Position numbers and translations under genes: made by a program. A model generated the notes under the pieces. That model was not told the origin of the DNA, made no database searches, and saw nothing but the letters and a program-made list of their open reading frames with translations. A stretch of DNA of 64,000 nt from JBCCMF01 sp038747545 (GTDB taxonomy: Bacteria; Bacteroidota; Rhodothermia; Rhodothermales; JBCCMF01): NCBI GenBank assembly GCA_038747545.1, contig JBCDJT010000008.1, positions 1-64,000 of the forward strand, given 5' to 3'. Within the stretch, counting starts at the first letter, position 1; the number at the start of each line of letters is the position of its first letter. Shown here piece after piece: positions 42,401 to 52,357 of the stretch.

Positions 42401-45400
42401 CCCAGCGTACTGGCCAAGCCACCGAACCCGTCGGTCTGCGCTTGGTAGCTCATGCGGATGCGGCCCAGGTCGGCGAGTTGGAAGTTGGCGTTGCCCACCG
42501 CGGCCCAGCCGTTGGTCTCGTCGTAGTTGGTGGTGCGCAGCTCGTTGACCCAAATTGACACGTCCTCCAGCTGATCTTCCAGGTCGATGCTGGTGGAGTC
42601 GGCGGGGTTGCGCAGGCCGATGATGATCGTGTTGATCTTGTTGAGCGACGCGTTGCCTCGGATGGCCAGACGGGTGCCGGGCGGCGCAAACTCGTTCGCG
42701 TCGGGCACGTCGGTGCCGACTAGCTCGCCCGTTTCGTCGGCGCTCCAGAAGATGGAGTCTTGCGGCACCCCGCGCTGATCGCGGGCGAACTTGAGCTGGT
42801 TGAGCGCGCCGAGCACGATGTGGACGGAGTTCAGGTCGACAAACCCGTCGCCGAAGGGCTGATTGGTCTGCCACAGCGCATCGTTGTCAATCTCCAGCGT
42901 CGGGTCGCTGGGCGAGAGCGGCTGCTCATACTCGTAGTAGTCGTTCGTCTCGTTGGCGCCCAATCGCACAAACAGCCTGACCTTGCTGCGCGCCTCCTCG
43001 TCGGCCAGTTCGCTCAGCTTCCGTCCGTCGGCCAGCTGGCCGTTCATGTGGACGAACATGCGGAGGTTGCCGTACCGCAAAAGGTCGAGACCCTGGTTAT
43101 ACGTCTTGAAGATGGCGCGCTGCTGGTTGGGGAAGAGGTTTTCGACGCGCATCACCATAGCCTGCTCGCGCGCGCGCAGCTGCCGCCCCGAAACCGTGCG
43201 GTTCAGGCTGGTGATGGCACCCGTCGGCGTCTCGTAGACGTCGCGGTTCTCCTCGTTGTTGATGCTCGAGATCGACACGCGCGTGTCCTCCGAGCGCAGG
43301 TCGCCGGGCCGCTCGCGCTCGGCAATGATGTTGTCCGACTGCCTCCACTGGCTCCCAACCAGCTCCAGGCTGGCAAAGCGAACCGTGATGGGGTCTTCCA
43401 TCCCAGTCATCCACAGGCGCATGTTCTCCACCACAGAGAAGTCGCTGATGGTCCCTACGCTGCGGGTAAAGTTGCGGATGGGCACGCGGATCTGGAACCA
43501 CCCCGTCCCCACGCCATCCTGGTTGGTCACCTCGCCCACCACGAAGTCGTCAATCTCCTGCGGGTCGGCTTGGCGCTTTAGCTCGGCAATGCTGAGCGGT
43601 ATCTCGTACTGGAAGTAGCTGTTCTCGATGTCGGGCGAGTTGCTGAGGTCGAGGTCTTCCGAGTCGGGGAAGCGCGAGTTGCCCTTCGTACCCGGGTTGA
43701 GCTTGTTCACGCCCTCGAACGAGTTCAGCTCGGTGCCGGCGAAGTAGTGGCTGAAGCGCTGCTGCAGCGAGGCGTCGCCCTGCGGGTAGAAGTTAGCGTT
43801 GTTGAAGTACGGATCGGCGAAGTAGCGGTAGTCATCGCCCGAAGGGTCGACCTGGGCACGACGCAGGTCAAACTCGCACTGCTCGCGCTGGGCACCCGCT
43901 AGCCGACCGCACGCCTCGGCGAGGGAGCTCAGGAAGTCGCCAAACTGGTTGACCTCGTACAGATCGGGGTTGTAGTTGCCTACGCCCGGCTCTTCGTACG
44001 AGATGAGCCCGTCGAGCCCCACGTCTTCCGTCCGGCGCGCACTCTCGTCCACATCTACCGAGTTGTTCTGCCGTACGCTCGGCAGGCGCCCCCACCGGGT
44101 CACCGACGAGGCGCCTACGTCGGTCGTGGCCAGCCCGTCTTCGTTATTCAGACGCCCGTCGGGGATGATGTCCTCAGAGATGGTGCCCAGGTCCACGTAG
44201 AGCTTGGCATCAGGGCCCGCGTCACGCGCCATGTTGTCCGCAAAGGGGCGGATGATGAACTCCACAAACTCGATGTTGCGCGTGGTGAAGTCGTTGAACC
44301 CATCGGGGATGCGCTGCACGATGCCGCCCCACACGTTCTTGGGGTTCTGGGCAAACTCGTCGTACGCCCGCGTGTAGTTGTACGGCCCGCGTTCGTTGGG
44401 CGCAAAGAACAGGTCCAAGGTCTGCAGCTCTTCGCTGTCGCGCTCCACCTGACGGTCGGGGAAGACGTCGAGCACGCGCACGGGCGCAACGGCCAAGGCC
44501 TCGTATTCCGTCGCCACATCCACGCCGCCCAGCTCGCTAAGCAGGCCCCGGCTCACCTGGTACCACGAGAACTTGCCGCGCCAGTTGCTGCGCAGTGAGT
44601 CAGCGTCGAGGCCAAACTGCTGCGGCCCCACGGCGGCGATCGAGTCGGGCGCCGCACTCAAGCGCCATGCGCCCGGCTGCCGGAGCTGGAACGTGTTTTC
44701 GAACGCCTCGAAGTCGTCGATGTAGGTGATGCCCTTGAGCTCGTCGTCCTTCAGGTCGCGCCCGCTCGACCGCAGCTCGCGGCGCGTGCGCTCGAACGCC
44801 GTGGTTTGCGAGTGCCCGGGCCGCAGCTGCGCAAACTCGCCCGTAATCTCGATGGAGCTGTTCGCCTTGGTCTGGATCAGCGGCAGCCAATCGATAGCAC
44901 GCGTCAGCCAGTACGGTTCCAGCTTCAGCTGGCCGTCCACGCCCCAGATGGTGTTCTGGATGGGCTCCTCGCCGATGCGAAATTTGTCTACTGGCGAGCG
45001 CTGGCTGAGCCGCATCAGCGTGCTGCCCATGCGGAACCGCTCATCCAGCTCATACTCCACGCGTGTGCCAATCAGCGTCTTCTGCTGCACGTTGAAGAGC
45101 TGATTCTGCTCGTACTCGATGTCAATCTTGCGGCCATCGGCCACGAGCGACTGGTTGATGATGTTGACCGTCCCCAGTTGGTAATCCACCGAGTAATCCA
45201 CGTTTTCGGTGAGCACGGTGCCGCCCGCTGTGACGCGCACCGAGCCTTCGATGATACCCGTGAAGGCGCCCAGGTCATAAAAGGACTGTGCCGAGCCTTT
45301 GTACGACCCCGCGATGGTATACACGTCGAGCTGCGTGTCTAGGCGGGCGTTCTGCTGCTTCTTGGTATACAGGTTTTCGAAGACCAGCAGCTCTTTGGCG

Positions 45401-47535
45401 CTTTGCTTCTCCGCCGCCGAGAGCGCAGTCCCGTCGATGATCTCCTCGATGCGGCTCCCGAACGGCTCCAGGACGGGGAAGATCAGCCGGCCGCGCCCCG
45501 GGTCGATGGTATAATTCGAGAGGTAGTCGAACTGGTTGTCCGGTCCTTCGCGCCCGTCCTCGTTGATGCGATCGAGCTTGAGGAGGTTGAGCAGTTCGTC
45601 GCGGATGCCGAGGCCCGGCAGCGTCTTGGACCGCACCTTGCCCGGCGGCTCGTAGAAGACGTCGAGCTCAAACTCGTTGGCGTTGATGCCACCGCCCTGG
45701 AGGGGGTAGATGTTGCGCATCTCCAGGTACCACGCGGCGGGGTTGAACCCACTCTCCAGCGCAGGCTGACGCGACTGCTTGGGACGCAGCAGCTTGAGCA
45801 CCAATCGGTCCTCCGTCTGGGTCCCGTCCGAACCGCCCGAGGTCGCCACGAAGTCGCCCACCTCCACAGCGCTGCCTCGTGACAGGTACCGGAACGAGAT
45901 GGCGATGGCTTCGCCCTCTTGTACGCGCTGGCGCAGCGTGACGTAGCCCAGGTACGGATCGAAGTCGTAATCACGCCCCTCGAGCATGAGCCGGAAGCGC
46001 CCGTTGACCCAGTCGTCGTTGGTCATGGCCACATCGCGGCTGCCGAAGTACGACTGCAGGTCGGTGTTGCCGTCGCGCAGCACATCCATGTCGCCCATGT
46101 CGAAGTCGCTGTACTGGTCTTGACCTTCATTAGGCAGCTCCGTGCGCGAGTAACTATCGGCCTGCTCTAAGATGTCTAATTCCTCGCCAAGGTCGACCAC
46201 GGCCACGGCCTGCCGCAGGTCATCATCGTCGTTGCTGAAGCGCTCTAACTTCCACATCTCGATGTCGGTGATGCCCTCAAAATTCCCATCCAAGACGACC
46301 CCAAGGCTAGGCTGCCCCATAGCGTCTTCCCAGCGGTTGCGGAAGTAGTAGCCGAGGAAGAAGTGGGTGTCGGACTCGTAGTTGGTGGGCTTGACGCTGA
46401 ACTCGATCTCCTCCGCGCCGCCGTCGATGCTGAGGCTGTTGGCTTGGCCTTCCTCCTGGCTGACTACGCTCGTGATGCCAAAGCCACCGATCTGCAGCTT
46501 GCTCTTGAGCCCGAATAGGCTCTGGCCGCCACGGATGAGCGTAGAGCGCGTGTCGAGCAGCACGTTGCCCGCCTCGATGCTCTGGATAATCTCGTCCTCG
46601 TAGCCCTGGTACTGCAGCTTGATCTGGTTCTGGTAGTCGAAGTCCTGCTGCGTGTCCCAGCTGACGTCCACGCGCAGCTTGTCGCCGATGGTGCCGTTGA
46701 TACCGAGGCGCAGGTCCTGCTTGAAGTCAGGGTCGATCTGGCGCGAGCGCCCGGTGACGGCTACCTGCTGGTCGCTGTCGCGGTAGTTGAAGCCCGCGTT
46801 GATGTTGGCTTGGCCGTTCACGCGGAGGTCGACCTCGTTGGTGCCGAAGATGGTGGTGAACGCGCTGTTGCGCCCGCCGGGCACCACGATGTTGAAGCCC
46901 AGCCCGCCTCGGTTGCGGTTGCGCTGCTGCCGGGCGCGCTGCACGACCATCTGCTGCCAGCTGCTGCGCGCATCTTCGTCGAACCGCTGGCGGCGATAGG
47001 TCTCGTAGTCGAGCTCTACCGGAAAGCGAACATCGCTCTCTCCCACTTGCTCGGTGATGCGAATAACGTCTTCGGTGGAGTCCAGCTCAACTTGATGCTC
47101 CCAGTAGCTGCCCAGCCTGAGCGACATGGCGCGTTGACTGCGTGGAAAGAGCAACGCCGAGCGTCGGTCCACTCGTGGACGCGTCAGGTAGTTGAGCGCG
47201 CGGGGTGCGTAGAACGTGGAATCGGTGCTGTCGGCAGCGAGCGAATCCAACCGAAGGGAGTCAAGCGCCAATGAATCGAGCGCGGTGCTGTCGCTGTCGG
47301 CCAGCGCGATCCACCGCTGCGCCTCCAGTTCAGCTAGCGCTGCCTTGGTGCGTTCGGCCTGCGCGGCGTCCCAAACGAGCCAGTCCTTGACCACGCCGCT
47401 GGTGTCGGTGGTGGTGGAGGCCGCTTGGCCTACCATCCACACCAGCACGAGCCCTGCCGAGCCGAGTAGGCCCACGAGAACACGGAGCGCACGAAAAGGG
47501 TAAACGCCACGCCGGGCGGTGTTACTCACTTGCAC
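39424..47535 (-). CDS. sprA: SprA, outer-membrane translocon of the type IX secretion system
   Basis: 2703 residues from a GTG (47535; another GTG two codons on). An N-terminal hydrophobic segment (about 20-37) exports it; residues 75-110 hold DSLALDSL-type repeats. The rest is a huge barrel protein with SprA features: LRLGINGTIGDKLRV followed by Asp-Thr-Gln strands, repeated amphipathic strand pairs, and DVWEN-free long plug-like inserts. SprA (about 2400 residues in Flavobacterium) is the giant T9SS pore that moves cargo and gliding adhesins. At about 2096-2168 is a Lys/Arg/Glu-rich helix, then a Pro/Asp-rich linker to about 2215, not usual in the family. The sugar dehydrogenase at 7871 is a likely cargo. 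Confidence 0.95.
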   Translation of the reverse strand: MQVSNTARRGVYPFRALRVLVGLLGSAGLVLVWMVGQAASTTTDTSGVVKDWLVWDAAQAERTKAALAELEAQRWIALADSDSTALDSLALDSLRLDSLAADSTDSTFYAPRALNYLTRPRVDRRSALLFPRSQRAMSLRLGSYWEHQVELDSTEDVIRITEQVGESDVRFPVELDYETYRRQRFDEDARSSWQQMVVQRARQQRNRNRGGLGFNIVVPGGRNSAFTTIFGTNEVDLRVNGQANINAGFNYRDSDQQVAVTGRSRQIDPDFKQDLRLGINGTIGDKLRVDVSWDTQQDFDYQNQIKLQYQGYEDEIIQSIEAGNVLLDTRSTLIRGGQSLFGLKSKLQIGGFGITSVVSQEEGQANSLSIDGGAEEIEFSVKPTNYESDTHFFLGYYFRNRWEDAMGQPSLGVVLDGNFEGITDIEMWKLERFSNDDDDLRQAVAVVDLGEELDILEQADSYSRTELPNEGQDQYSDFDMGDMDVLRDGNTDLQSYFGSRDVAMTNDDWVNGRFRLMLEGRDYDFDPYLGYVTLRQRVQEGEAIAISFRYLSRGSAVEVGDFVATSGGSDGTQTEDRLVLKLLRPKQSRQPALESGFNPAAWYLEMRNIYPLQGGGINANEFELDVFYEPPGKVRSKTLPGLGIRDELLNLLKLDRINEDGREGPDNQFDYLSNYTIDPGRGRLIFPVLEPFGSRIEEIIDGTALSAAEKQSAKELLVFENLYTKKQQNARLDTQLDVYTIAGSYKGSAQSFYDLGAFTGIIEGSVRVTAGGTVLTENVDYSVDYQLGTVNIINQSLVADGRKIDIEYEQNQLFNVQQKTLIGTRVEYELDERFRMGSTLMRLSQRSPVDKFRIGEEPIQNTIWGVDGQLKLEPYWLTRAIDWLPLIQTKANSSIEITGEFAQLRPGHSQTTAFERTRRELRSSGRDLKDDELKGITYIDDFEAFENTFQLRQPGAWRLSAAPDSIAAVGPQQFGLDADSLRSNWRGKFSWYQVSRGLLSELGGVDVATEYEALAVAPVRVLDVFPDRQVERDSEELQTLDLFFAPNERGPYNYTRAYDEFAQNPKNVWGGIVQRIPDGFNDFTTRNIEFVEFIIRPFADNMARDAGPDAKLYVDLGTISEDIIPDGRLNNEDGLATTDVGASSVTRWGRLPSVRQNNSVDVDESARRTEDVGLDGLISYEEPGVGNYNPDLYEVNQFGDFLSSLAEACGRLAGAQREQCEFDLRRAQVDPSGDDYRYFADPYFNNANFYPQGDASLQQRFSHYFAGTELNSFEGVNKLNPGTKGNSRFPDSEDLDLSNSPDIENSYFQYEIPLSIAELKRQADPQEIDDFVVGEVTNQDGVGTGWFQIRVPIRNFTRSVGTISDFSVVENMRLWMTGMEDPITVRFASLELVGSQWRQSDNIIAERERPGDLRSEDTRVSISSINNEENRDVYETPTGAITSLNRTVSGRQLRAREQAMVMRVENLFPNQQRAIFKTYNQGLDLLRYGNLRMFVHMNGQLADGRKLSELADEEARSKVRLFVRLGANETNDYYEYEQPLSPSDPTLEIDNDALWQTNQPFGDGFVDLNSVHIVLGALNQLKFARDQRGVPQDSIFWSADETGELVGTDVPDANEFAPPGTRLAIRGNASLNKINTIIIGLRNPADSTSIDLEDQLEDVSIWVNELRTTNYDETNGWAAVGNANFQLADLGRIRMSYQAQTDGFGGLASTLGERDQNNIQNWSVATDVNLDKLLPERQGWTIPVSVQVQSNTNTPRFSPDRGDVRLSEITEQIERDTTLADRDQLIDDVIQSAQTRTYTRSFNTRLSKNNSRSPVLRKTLDGITFNYSYTDTDARSPQQRERDSWRWNTGLQYRFQSGPSTLRPFWFADEIPVLKALSGLRFNYVPQQISVSGTASRNYSQTQERAVALTQDPDIPDIAEFPIREQHAFTHQRRFQVDYNPFDFLNFSFDTNTGQSLNALGVDTLFTLVTPDSVYRGLTDIRSISDAIAAGLADSSQIADTYLLERLNIEDWREVAGRAFSGADDLRTEDHGQSFNASIRPRIPRNSFFSWVTLQDISYQATYTWRNGAVGQITGATIGNNVTTRFGGGFRFQDLWRKFKFYRDIEEAHKTAQQEAQRRRQARERERQQRAEARKQEREERKRQREEEKRLEEEREAEEARLRAEAEARGEEYIPPAAPEPAPDSTTVEVDAPELDAVDDAAQAVPPDSSSVLPDTTGRRFKLPLPNPIPVMRGLFLTVTGIQDVNLQYQRTLTGQSNGIGVFDPNGQNGEGDVNINYSLFDAFRGNGPGLRYRFGLDNTVDIDERVLAGPIQVTDAFTEQNRVNGRTTINLSSDFRINLTANADWSERETINFRINDETGLPASTSTNQGSNKASIWTFGADYLSLFNAQLDAYRADAANLEPDASRVGDENGDGRVVLTNETIVDDFRQAYTASSGSFFGKALLPIPLPSWQINYGGLNKLPVFRRLFTTVSLRHNYAADYSADFRTNLAASTGDSTRTFDLAGQEIEYSLDQTEVGAVRVNERLSPLLGLDLTWKARFQTNFNWNRTNTYSLSTANFDVSESKTNEFQMQFSWAVQGLQLPFIKKKLDNRLNVSLNIARAKNSDLRCSLRRALEEAILNPVPFDEEANPDGFDPLRVGDNVDVITGSTRLTLQPRIQYQFSNKVTASVYVDYQRLDSEDSRVPSATTMKGGFDVRVSIQN

Positions 47536-47800
47536 GAGGTAACCCTGACTGTTCTGCTTATCGCTGTCGAAGCGGCTCAGGTCGTGGCCTAAGCCTGGTG
47601 GGGGAAGTGGTAGCGATATGGGCTAATACGCGCGCTCGGTTGTCTCAAAAACGGTACGGGTTTGGGGTAAGCATCGGCAGCGTTCCGCCTAACTTCAAGT
47701 CAGGCATGCTTTTGGCCGACGTGCGGAACAACGCGAGAAACCTCCGCACGATTGCTCGCCGTCTACCCCATTGTAACTGATTTGTTTTCTACTACAACCG

Positions 47801-48280
47801 ATGTCAGCTCAACACCCAGCGTGGTATTTTTTATTGACCTTGCTACTGACTTGTGGTGCCGCAGGCTGCACCTCCATCTCCAAAAGCCTAGCCGATGATG
47901 CGCAGGCACAGGAGCACATCCGCGCCGTGCTTGACGCGCAAGTCGCCGCGTGGAATGCGGGAGACATCGAAGGCTTCATGCAAGGCTACTGGAACGCGCC
48001 CGACTTGCGCTTCGCCTCGGGCGGCAACGTGCGCACGGGCTGGCAAACCACGCTGCAAGGCTATCAAACCAGCTACCCCGACCGGGAAGCGATGGGCACG
48101 CTCAGCTTCGGCGATCTCGACATCCGAGTACTCAGCGGCGATGCCGCCTACGTCTTCGGGCGGTGGCGCTTGGCGCGCGGCGGCACATACGAAGACGCCA
48201 CGGGACTCTTCACGCTGGTCTTCCGGCAGCATGATGACGGATGGCGTGTGGTACATGATCACACCTCTGCCACCGACTGA
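47801..48280 (+). CDS. NTF2-like (DUF4440/SnoaL-type) lipoprotein
   Basis: 159 residues. Lipoprotein signal with lipobox AAGC (Cys about 23). The mature part is a cone-shaped NTF2-like fold: VLDAQVAAWNAGDIEGFMQGYWNAPDLRF, then GWQTTLQGYQTSYPD, VLSGDAAYVFGRWRL and a terminal GWRVVHDHTS. The His and Asp at the end line the pocket in such proteins. It is the DUF4440/SnoaL-like group, of mixed functions from ketosteroid isomerases to ligand carriers. The 265 bases to the divergent sprA start hold no recognisable feature. Confidence 0.85.
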   Translation: MSAQHPAWYFLLTLLLTCGAAGCTSISKSLADDAQAQEHIRAVLDAQVAAWNAGDIEGFMQGYWNAPDLRFASGGNVRTGWQTTLQGYQTSYPDREAMGTLSFGDLDIRVLSGDAAYVFGRWRLARGGTYEDATGLFTLVFRQHDDGWRVVHDHTSATD

Positions 48281-48326
48281 CTGCATAGCCTTCCTCCTAC
48301 TCCTACAACACGCTACACCACAAACC

Positions 48327-48998
48327 ATGACTCCCTCCTTGCTCGCCAACAAAGTTATCGTCATCACGGGTGCTGCCGGACGGCTGGGCCAGCGCCTCGT
48401 CAAAGCCTTCGCCGAGGCGGGCGCCACAATCGTGGCGCTCGTCTACGATGCGGAAAAGGCGTATGACCTCCCGTTTCCCGATAATGCCGAGGGGTGGGCC
48501 TTCCCCGTCGATGTCACCAACGAGGCGCAGGTGCAAGAGGTCTTTGCGCACATCCGCGACCAGATTGGCCCAGTCGATGCGGTCATCCACACCGTGGGTA
48601 CCTGGGGGATGTCGCCCTTTGCGGAGATGTCGCTGGCCGATTGGCAGCACATGATGGACTTAAACCTGACGTCCGCGTTTCTCACGTTCCGCGAAGCCAT
48701 CAAAGCGATGGACAACGGCGGGCGGCTCATCGGCTACGCCTCGGCCCACGGTGCCGACGGCGCGCAGGCGCAGCAAGGAGCCTACGGCGCGGCCAAGGCT
48801 GGCGTGATCCGGCTCATCGAAGCCATCGCGGCCGAGTACGCGGGCCAGGGCATCACCGCCCACGCCATCGCTCCGTCCACCATCGCCTACGACGACGACA
48901 CCGACGGCGTCACCGCCGATGCCCTCGTCGACCTGACGATGATGGTCGCTATGGCGCCCGCTGCGCCGCTCTCTGGACAGGTGATCAAAGCATATTAA
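48327..48998 (+). CDS. Short-chain dehydrogenase/reductase
   Basis: 223 residues from MTPSLLANKVIVITG. Classical SDR: TGAAGRLG cofactor loop (14-21), Asp62 in the FPVDVTN segment, Ser139 region ASAHG, and the Tyr153-x3-Lys157 pair in YGAAK. No substrate-specific feature stands out; the short C-terminal part argues against a fatty-acid FabG role but does not exclude it. It follows the NTF2-like gene by 46 bases, same strand. Confidence 0.9.
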   Translation: MTPSLLANKVIVITGAAGRLGQRLVKAFAEAGATIVALVYDAEKAYDLPFPDNAEGWAFPVDVTNEAQVQEVFAHIRDQIGPVDAVIHTVGTWGMSPFAEMSLADWQHMMDLNLTSAFLTFREAIKAMDNGGRLIGYASAHGADGAQAQQGAYGAAKAGVIRLIEAIAAEYAGQGITAHAIAPSTIAYDDDTDGVTADALVDLTMMVAMAPAAPLSGQVIKAY

Positions 48999-49112
48999 GG
49001 CGTATTGAGGAATTCGACTGCAGATCGCATGTAAACAGCGGGTTGTGGTTGCAGAGCATGGTGCCCCGTCGGATCTTGCACGCTCGATCCGTCACGCCCC
49101 GCTGCTGAACCT

Positions 49113-52100
49113 ATGCGCCGTCTCATTGCCGTCCTCCTTTTCCTTACACCGCTTACTGCCGTAGGCCAAAACGCGCCGACTTGGCTTCGCTACCCCGCGG
49201 TCTCGCCTGATGGGTCGCAGATCGCGTTCAGCTACCAGGGCGACCTCTACGTTGTCCCGGCCTCGGGCGGCACGGCTGTGCAGCGCACCACGTACAGCGG
49301 CTATGACGCGATGCCCGTGTGGTCCCCCGACGGGTCGCAGATCGCGTTCGCCTCAGATCGCTACGGCAACCTGGACGTGTTCGTTATGCCCGCAGCTGGT
49401 GGCACGCCCACGCGGCTGACGCACCACTCCGCAGCCGACCACCCCAGCGACTTCAGTCCCGACGGGCAGCACGTGTTGTTCACCTCGTCGCGCACCGACA
49501 AGGCGAGTAACGCCATGTTTCCGAGCGGCGTGCTCTCTGAGCTGTACCAAGTCTCCATCGCGGGCGGAACACCGCAGATGGTGCTGACCACGCCCGCTGA
49601 AGATGCGGTATACAACGCTGGCGGTACCGAACTGCTCTTCCACGACCGCAAAGGCTACGAGGACCCACTGCGCAAGAAACACACCTCATCGGTCACCCGC
49701 GATGTGTGGCGCTACGACATGGCCGATAGCAGCTATGCAAAGGTCGCAGGCTGGGAGGGCGAGGACCGCAATCCGGTGTGGGATGCTGATGAGACGGGCT
49801 TCTTCTACCTCAGCGAGCAATCCAACGGCACGTTCAACGTGCATCACAAACCGTTTGACGGAACGGCCACGGCTCTCACAGACTTCCCGATGCATCCCGT
49901 CCGCTTTCTCACCTCCTCCAACGATGGGCTGCTGTGTTTTGCCCAAGACGGTGAGATCTATACCATGCGGCGTGGCGAGACGCCACAGAAGGTTGCCATC
50001 CGCCTGACACGCGACGCCTCGCGCACCGACGCGATTCAAACGGTCTCCTCCGGCGCGACACAGATGGCCGTCTCTCCCAACGGCAAGGAGATCGCCTTCA
50101 TCTACCGCGGCGATGTGTTCGTGACCTCCACCGAGACGAATACCACCAAGCAAGTCACGCAGACCCCCACGCAGGAACGCACGGTGGCTTTCCACCCTAA
50201 AGGACGCACCCTCGTCTATGCAGGTGAGCGCGATGGCGCGTGGAACCTGTACGAGTCCAGCATCGCCCGCGACGACGAGCCGTACTTCTACACCGCGACG
50301 ATCATCGACGAGACGCCGCTCCTCGTTACCGATACGGCCACGTTCCAACCTGCCTACTCGCCCGACGGCACTGAGGTGGCCTATCTCGAAGACCGCACCA
50401 CAGTCAAGGTGATCGACCGGGCCACCAAGGCCACACGCACCGTCGTCCCCGGCACCCACAACTTCTCCTACGCCGACGGCGATCAGCATTTCGCGTGGTC
50501 ACCCGACGGCAAGTGGATGCTGATCGAGTACACACAGCCGGGCTACTGGCCGTCCGAGGTCGGGCTGGTGAAGGCCGATGGCACAGGCGAGATCGTCAAC
50601 CTGACGCAAAGCGGCTACCCGGACTCCAACCCGCAGTGGATGATGGAGGGCAAGATGATGATCTGGTTCTCAGATCGCAACGGTCTGCGTGGCTGGGCTG
50701 GATCGAGTGCCCGCGAGGTCGATGCCTACGGCATGTTCTTCACCGACGAAGCCTACGAGCGCTTCTCACTGAGCAAGGAAGACTTCGACCTCCTCAAAGA
50801 ACGCGAAGCGAAAGCCAAGAAGGAGAAGAAGGACGAGGACACCAAGGAAACAGCCGAGACCGACTCCACGAAGACCCTGGAGATCGACCTGGACGGCATC
50901 GAAGATCGTCAGGCACGGCTGACCATACACTCCGCGCGGATGAATGGCGCCGTCGTCACGCCCGATGGCGGAAAACTCGTCTACCTCGCCCGCTTCGAGC
51001 GTGGCTACGACCTCTGGGTCACCGACCTCCGCACGCGAGAAACCAAGATCCTCGCCAAGCTCGGCGCTGGGTTTGCCAGCATGGAGCTGAGCGCTGACGG
51101 CAAGCACGTGTTCCTCCTCAGTGGTGGGCGCTTCAGCAAGGTCGCCATCGAGGGCGGCAAACGGACGAGCATCGGCTACAGCAGCGAGATGGTCTTGGAC
51201 GCCCCTGCCGAACGGGAGTACATCTTCTGGCACGCGTGGCAACAGTCCATCGACAAGTTCTACGACCCCACCCTCCACGGCATCCGCGCACAGTGGGACA
51301 CGCTGGGGCAGGCGCACGCACGCCACTTGCCGCACATTGCCAACGGCTATGACTTCGCCGACCTGCTGGGCGAACTTTTGGGTGAATTGAACGCCTCACA
51401 CTCTGGCGCACGCTATACACACCGCAGCGAGAACGGCGACGTTACGGCCTCGCTCGGTGTTTTCTATGATCAGGACTACGCAGGCAAAGGCATCCGCATC
51501 GCGGAGGTGATGAATGACGGCCCCCTCGACAACGCCGACAGCAAGATCCAGGCGGGCACCGTCATCGAGATGATCGACGGCGAGGCGTTGACGCCGCAGA
51601 CCAACCTGTACGGCCTGCTCAACCGCAAGGCCGGTGACCGCGTGCGGCTTGGGCTCATTGATCCCGCCACGCAAGAAAGCTGGGAGGAAGTCGTCAAGCC
51701 CATCTCGCTTGGGGCCGAGAGCCAGTTGCGCTACGACCGCTGGGTGAAGCAGCGGCGTGCCCTGGTCGACTCGCTCTCGGGCGGGCGCCTCGGCTACGTC
51801 CACGTGCGCAGCATGAGCGACGGCAGCTACCGCACCGTCATCGAGGAAGTGCTGGGACGGCACGTCACCAAAGAAGCACTCGTCGTGGATACGCGCTTCA
51901 ACGGCGGCGGCGACCTCGTGGATGACCTCTCGACCTTCCTCACCGGCACCCGCTACGCCGACTTCATCTCTCCCGATGGCCGCGTCATCGGTACCGAGCC
52001 CCAGCGGCGCTGGCACAAGCCGTCGGTGATGCTGATGAGCGAGGGCAACTACTCCGACGCCCACTGCACCCCGTACGCCTACAAGGCGCTTGGCATCGGC

Positions 52101-52340
52101 CAGCTCGTCGGTATGCCTGTACCCGGCACGTGCTCGTTCGTCTGGTGGGAGCGCCAGATTGATTCGTCTATCCGCTTCGGCCTGCCCAACATGGCCATGA
52201 CCGACAAGGCACAACGCGCCCTCGAAAACCAACAGCTGGAACCCGGCGTGCGCGTCGAAAACCTGCCCGCCGCGACGGCGATGGGCGATGATGCGCAGTT
52301 GAAACGTGCGGTAGAGGTGCTGCTCGAAACTATCGAGTAG
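49113..52340 (+). CDS. Secreted tricorn-type protease (S41 family)
   Basis: 1075 residues. Signal peptide about 1-18. Residues about 25-290 and 300-545 contain repeated beta-propeller blades (SPDGSQIAFSYQGDLYVVP-like repeats, PVWSPDGSQIAFASDRYGN), followed by a charged linker (KEKKDEDTKE near 567-585), a tricorn C1-like helical domain, a PDZ (about 775-855) and an S41 core with NGGGDLVDD and the nucleophile Ser981 in GNYSDAH. This is the periplasmic tricorn homologue of Bacteroidota, which degrades peptides or unfolded proteins. It is convergent with rho, 17 bases apart. Confidence 0.95.
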   Translation: MRRLIAVLLFLTPLTAVGQNAPTWLRYPAVSPDGSQIAFSYQGDLYVVPASGGTAVQRTTYSGYDAMPVWSPDGSQIAFASDRYGNLDVFVMPAAGGTPTRLTHHSAADHPSDFSPDGQHVLFTSSRTDKASNAMFPSGVLSELYQVSIAGGTPQMVLTTPAEDAVYNAGGTELLFHDRKGYEDPLRKKHTSSVTRDVWRYDMADSSYAKVAGWEGEDRNPVWDADETGFFYLSEQSNGTFNVHHKPFDGTATALTDFPMHPVRFLTSSNDGLLCFAQDGEIYTMRRGETPQKVAIRLTRDASRTDAIQTVSSGATQMAVSPNGKEIAFIYRGDVFVTSTETNTTKQVTQTPTQERTVAFHPKGRTLVYAGERDGAWNLYESSIARDDEPYFYTATIIDETPLLVTDTATFQPAYSPDGTEVAYLEDRTTVKVIDRATKATRTVVPGTHNFSYADGDQHFAWSPDGKWMLIEYTQPGYWPSEVGLVKADGTGEIVNLTQSGYPDSNPQWMMEGKMMIWFSDRNGLRGWAGSSAREVDAYGMFFTDEAYERFSLSKEDFDLLKEREAKAKKEKKDEDTKETAETDSTKTLEIDLDGIEDRQARLTIHSARMNGAVVTPDGGKLVYLARFERGYDLWVTDLRTRETKILAKLGAGFASMELSADGKHVFLLSGGRFSKVAIEGGKRTSIGYSSEMVLDAPAEREYIFWHAWQQSIDKFYDPTLHGIRAQWDTLGQAHARHLPHIANGYDFADLLGELLGELNASHSGARYTHRSENGDVTASLGVFYDQDYAGKGIRIAEVMNDGPLDNADSKIQAGTVIEMIDGEALTPQTNLYGLLNRKAGDRVRLGLIDPATQESWEEVVKPISLGAESQLRYDRWVKQRRALVDSLSGGRLGYVHVRSMSDGSYRTVIEEVLGRHVTKEALVVDTRFNGGGDLVDDLSTFLTGTRYADFISPDGRVIGTEPQRRWHKPSVMLMSEGNYSDAHCTPYAYKALGIGQLVGMPVPGTCSFVWWERQIDSSIRFGLPNMAMTDKAQRALENQQLEPGVRVENLPAATAMGDDAQLKRAVEVLLETIE

Positions 52341-52357
52341 CGCGTCTGTCTCGCTAC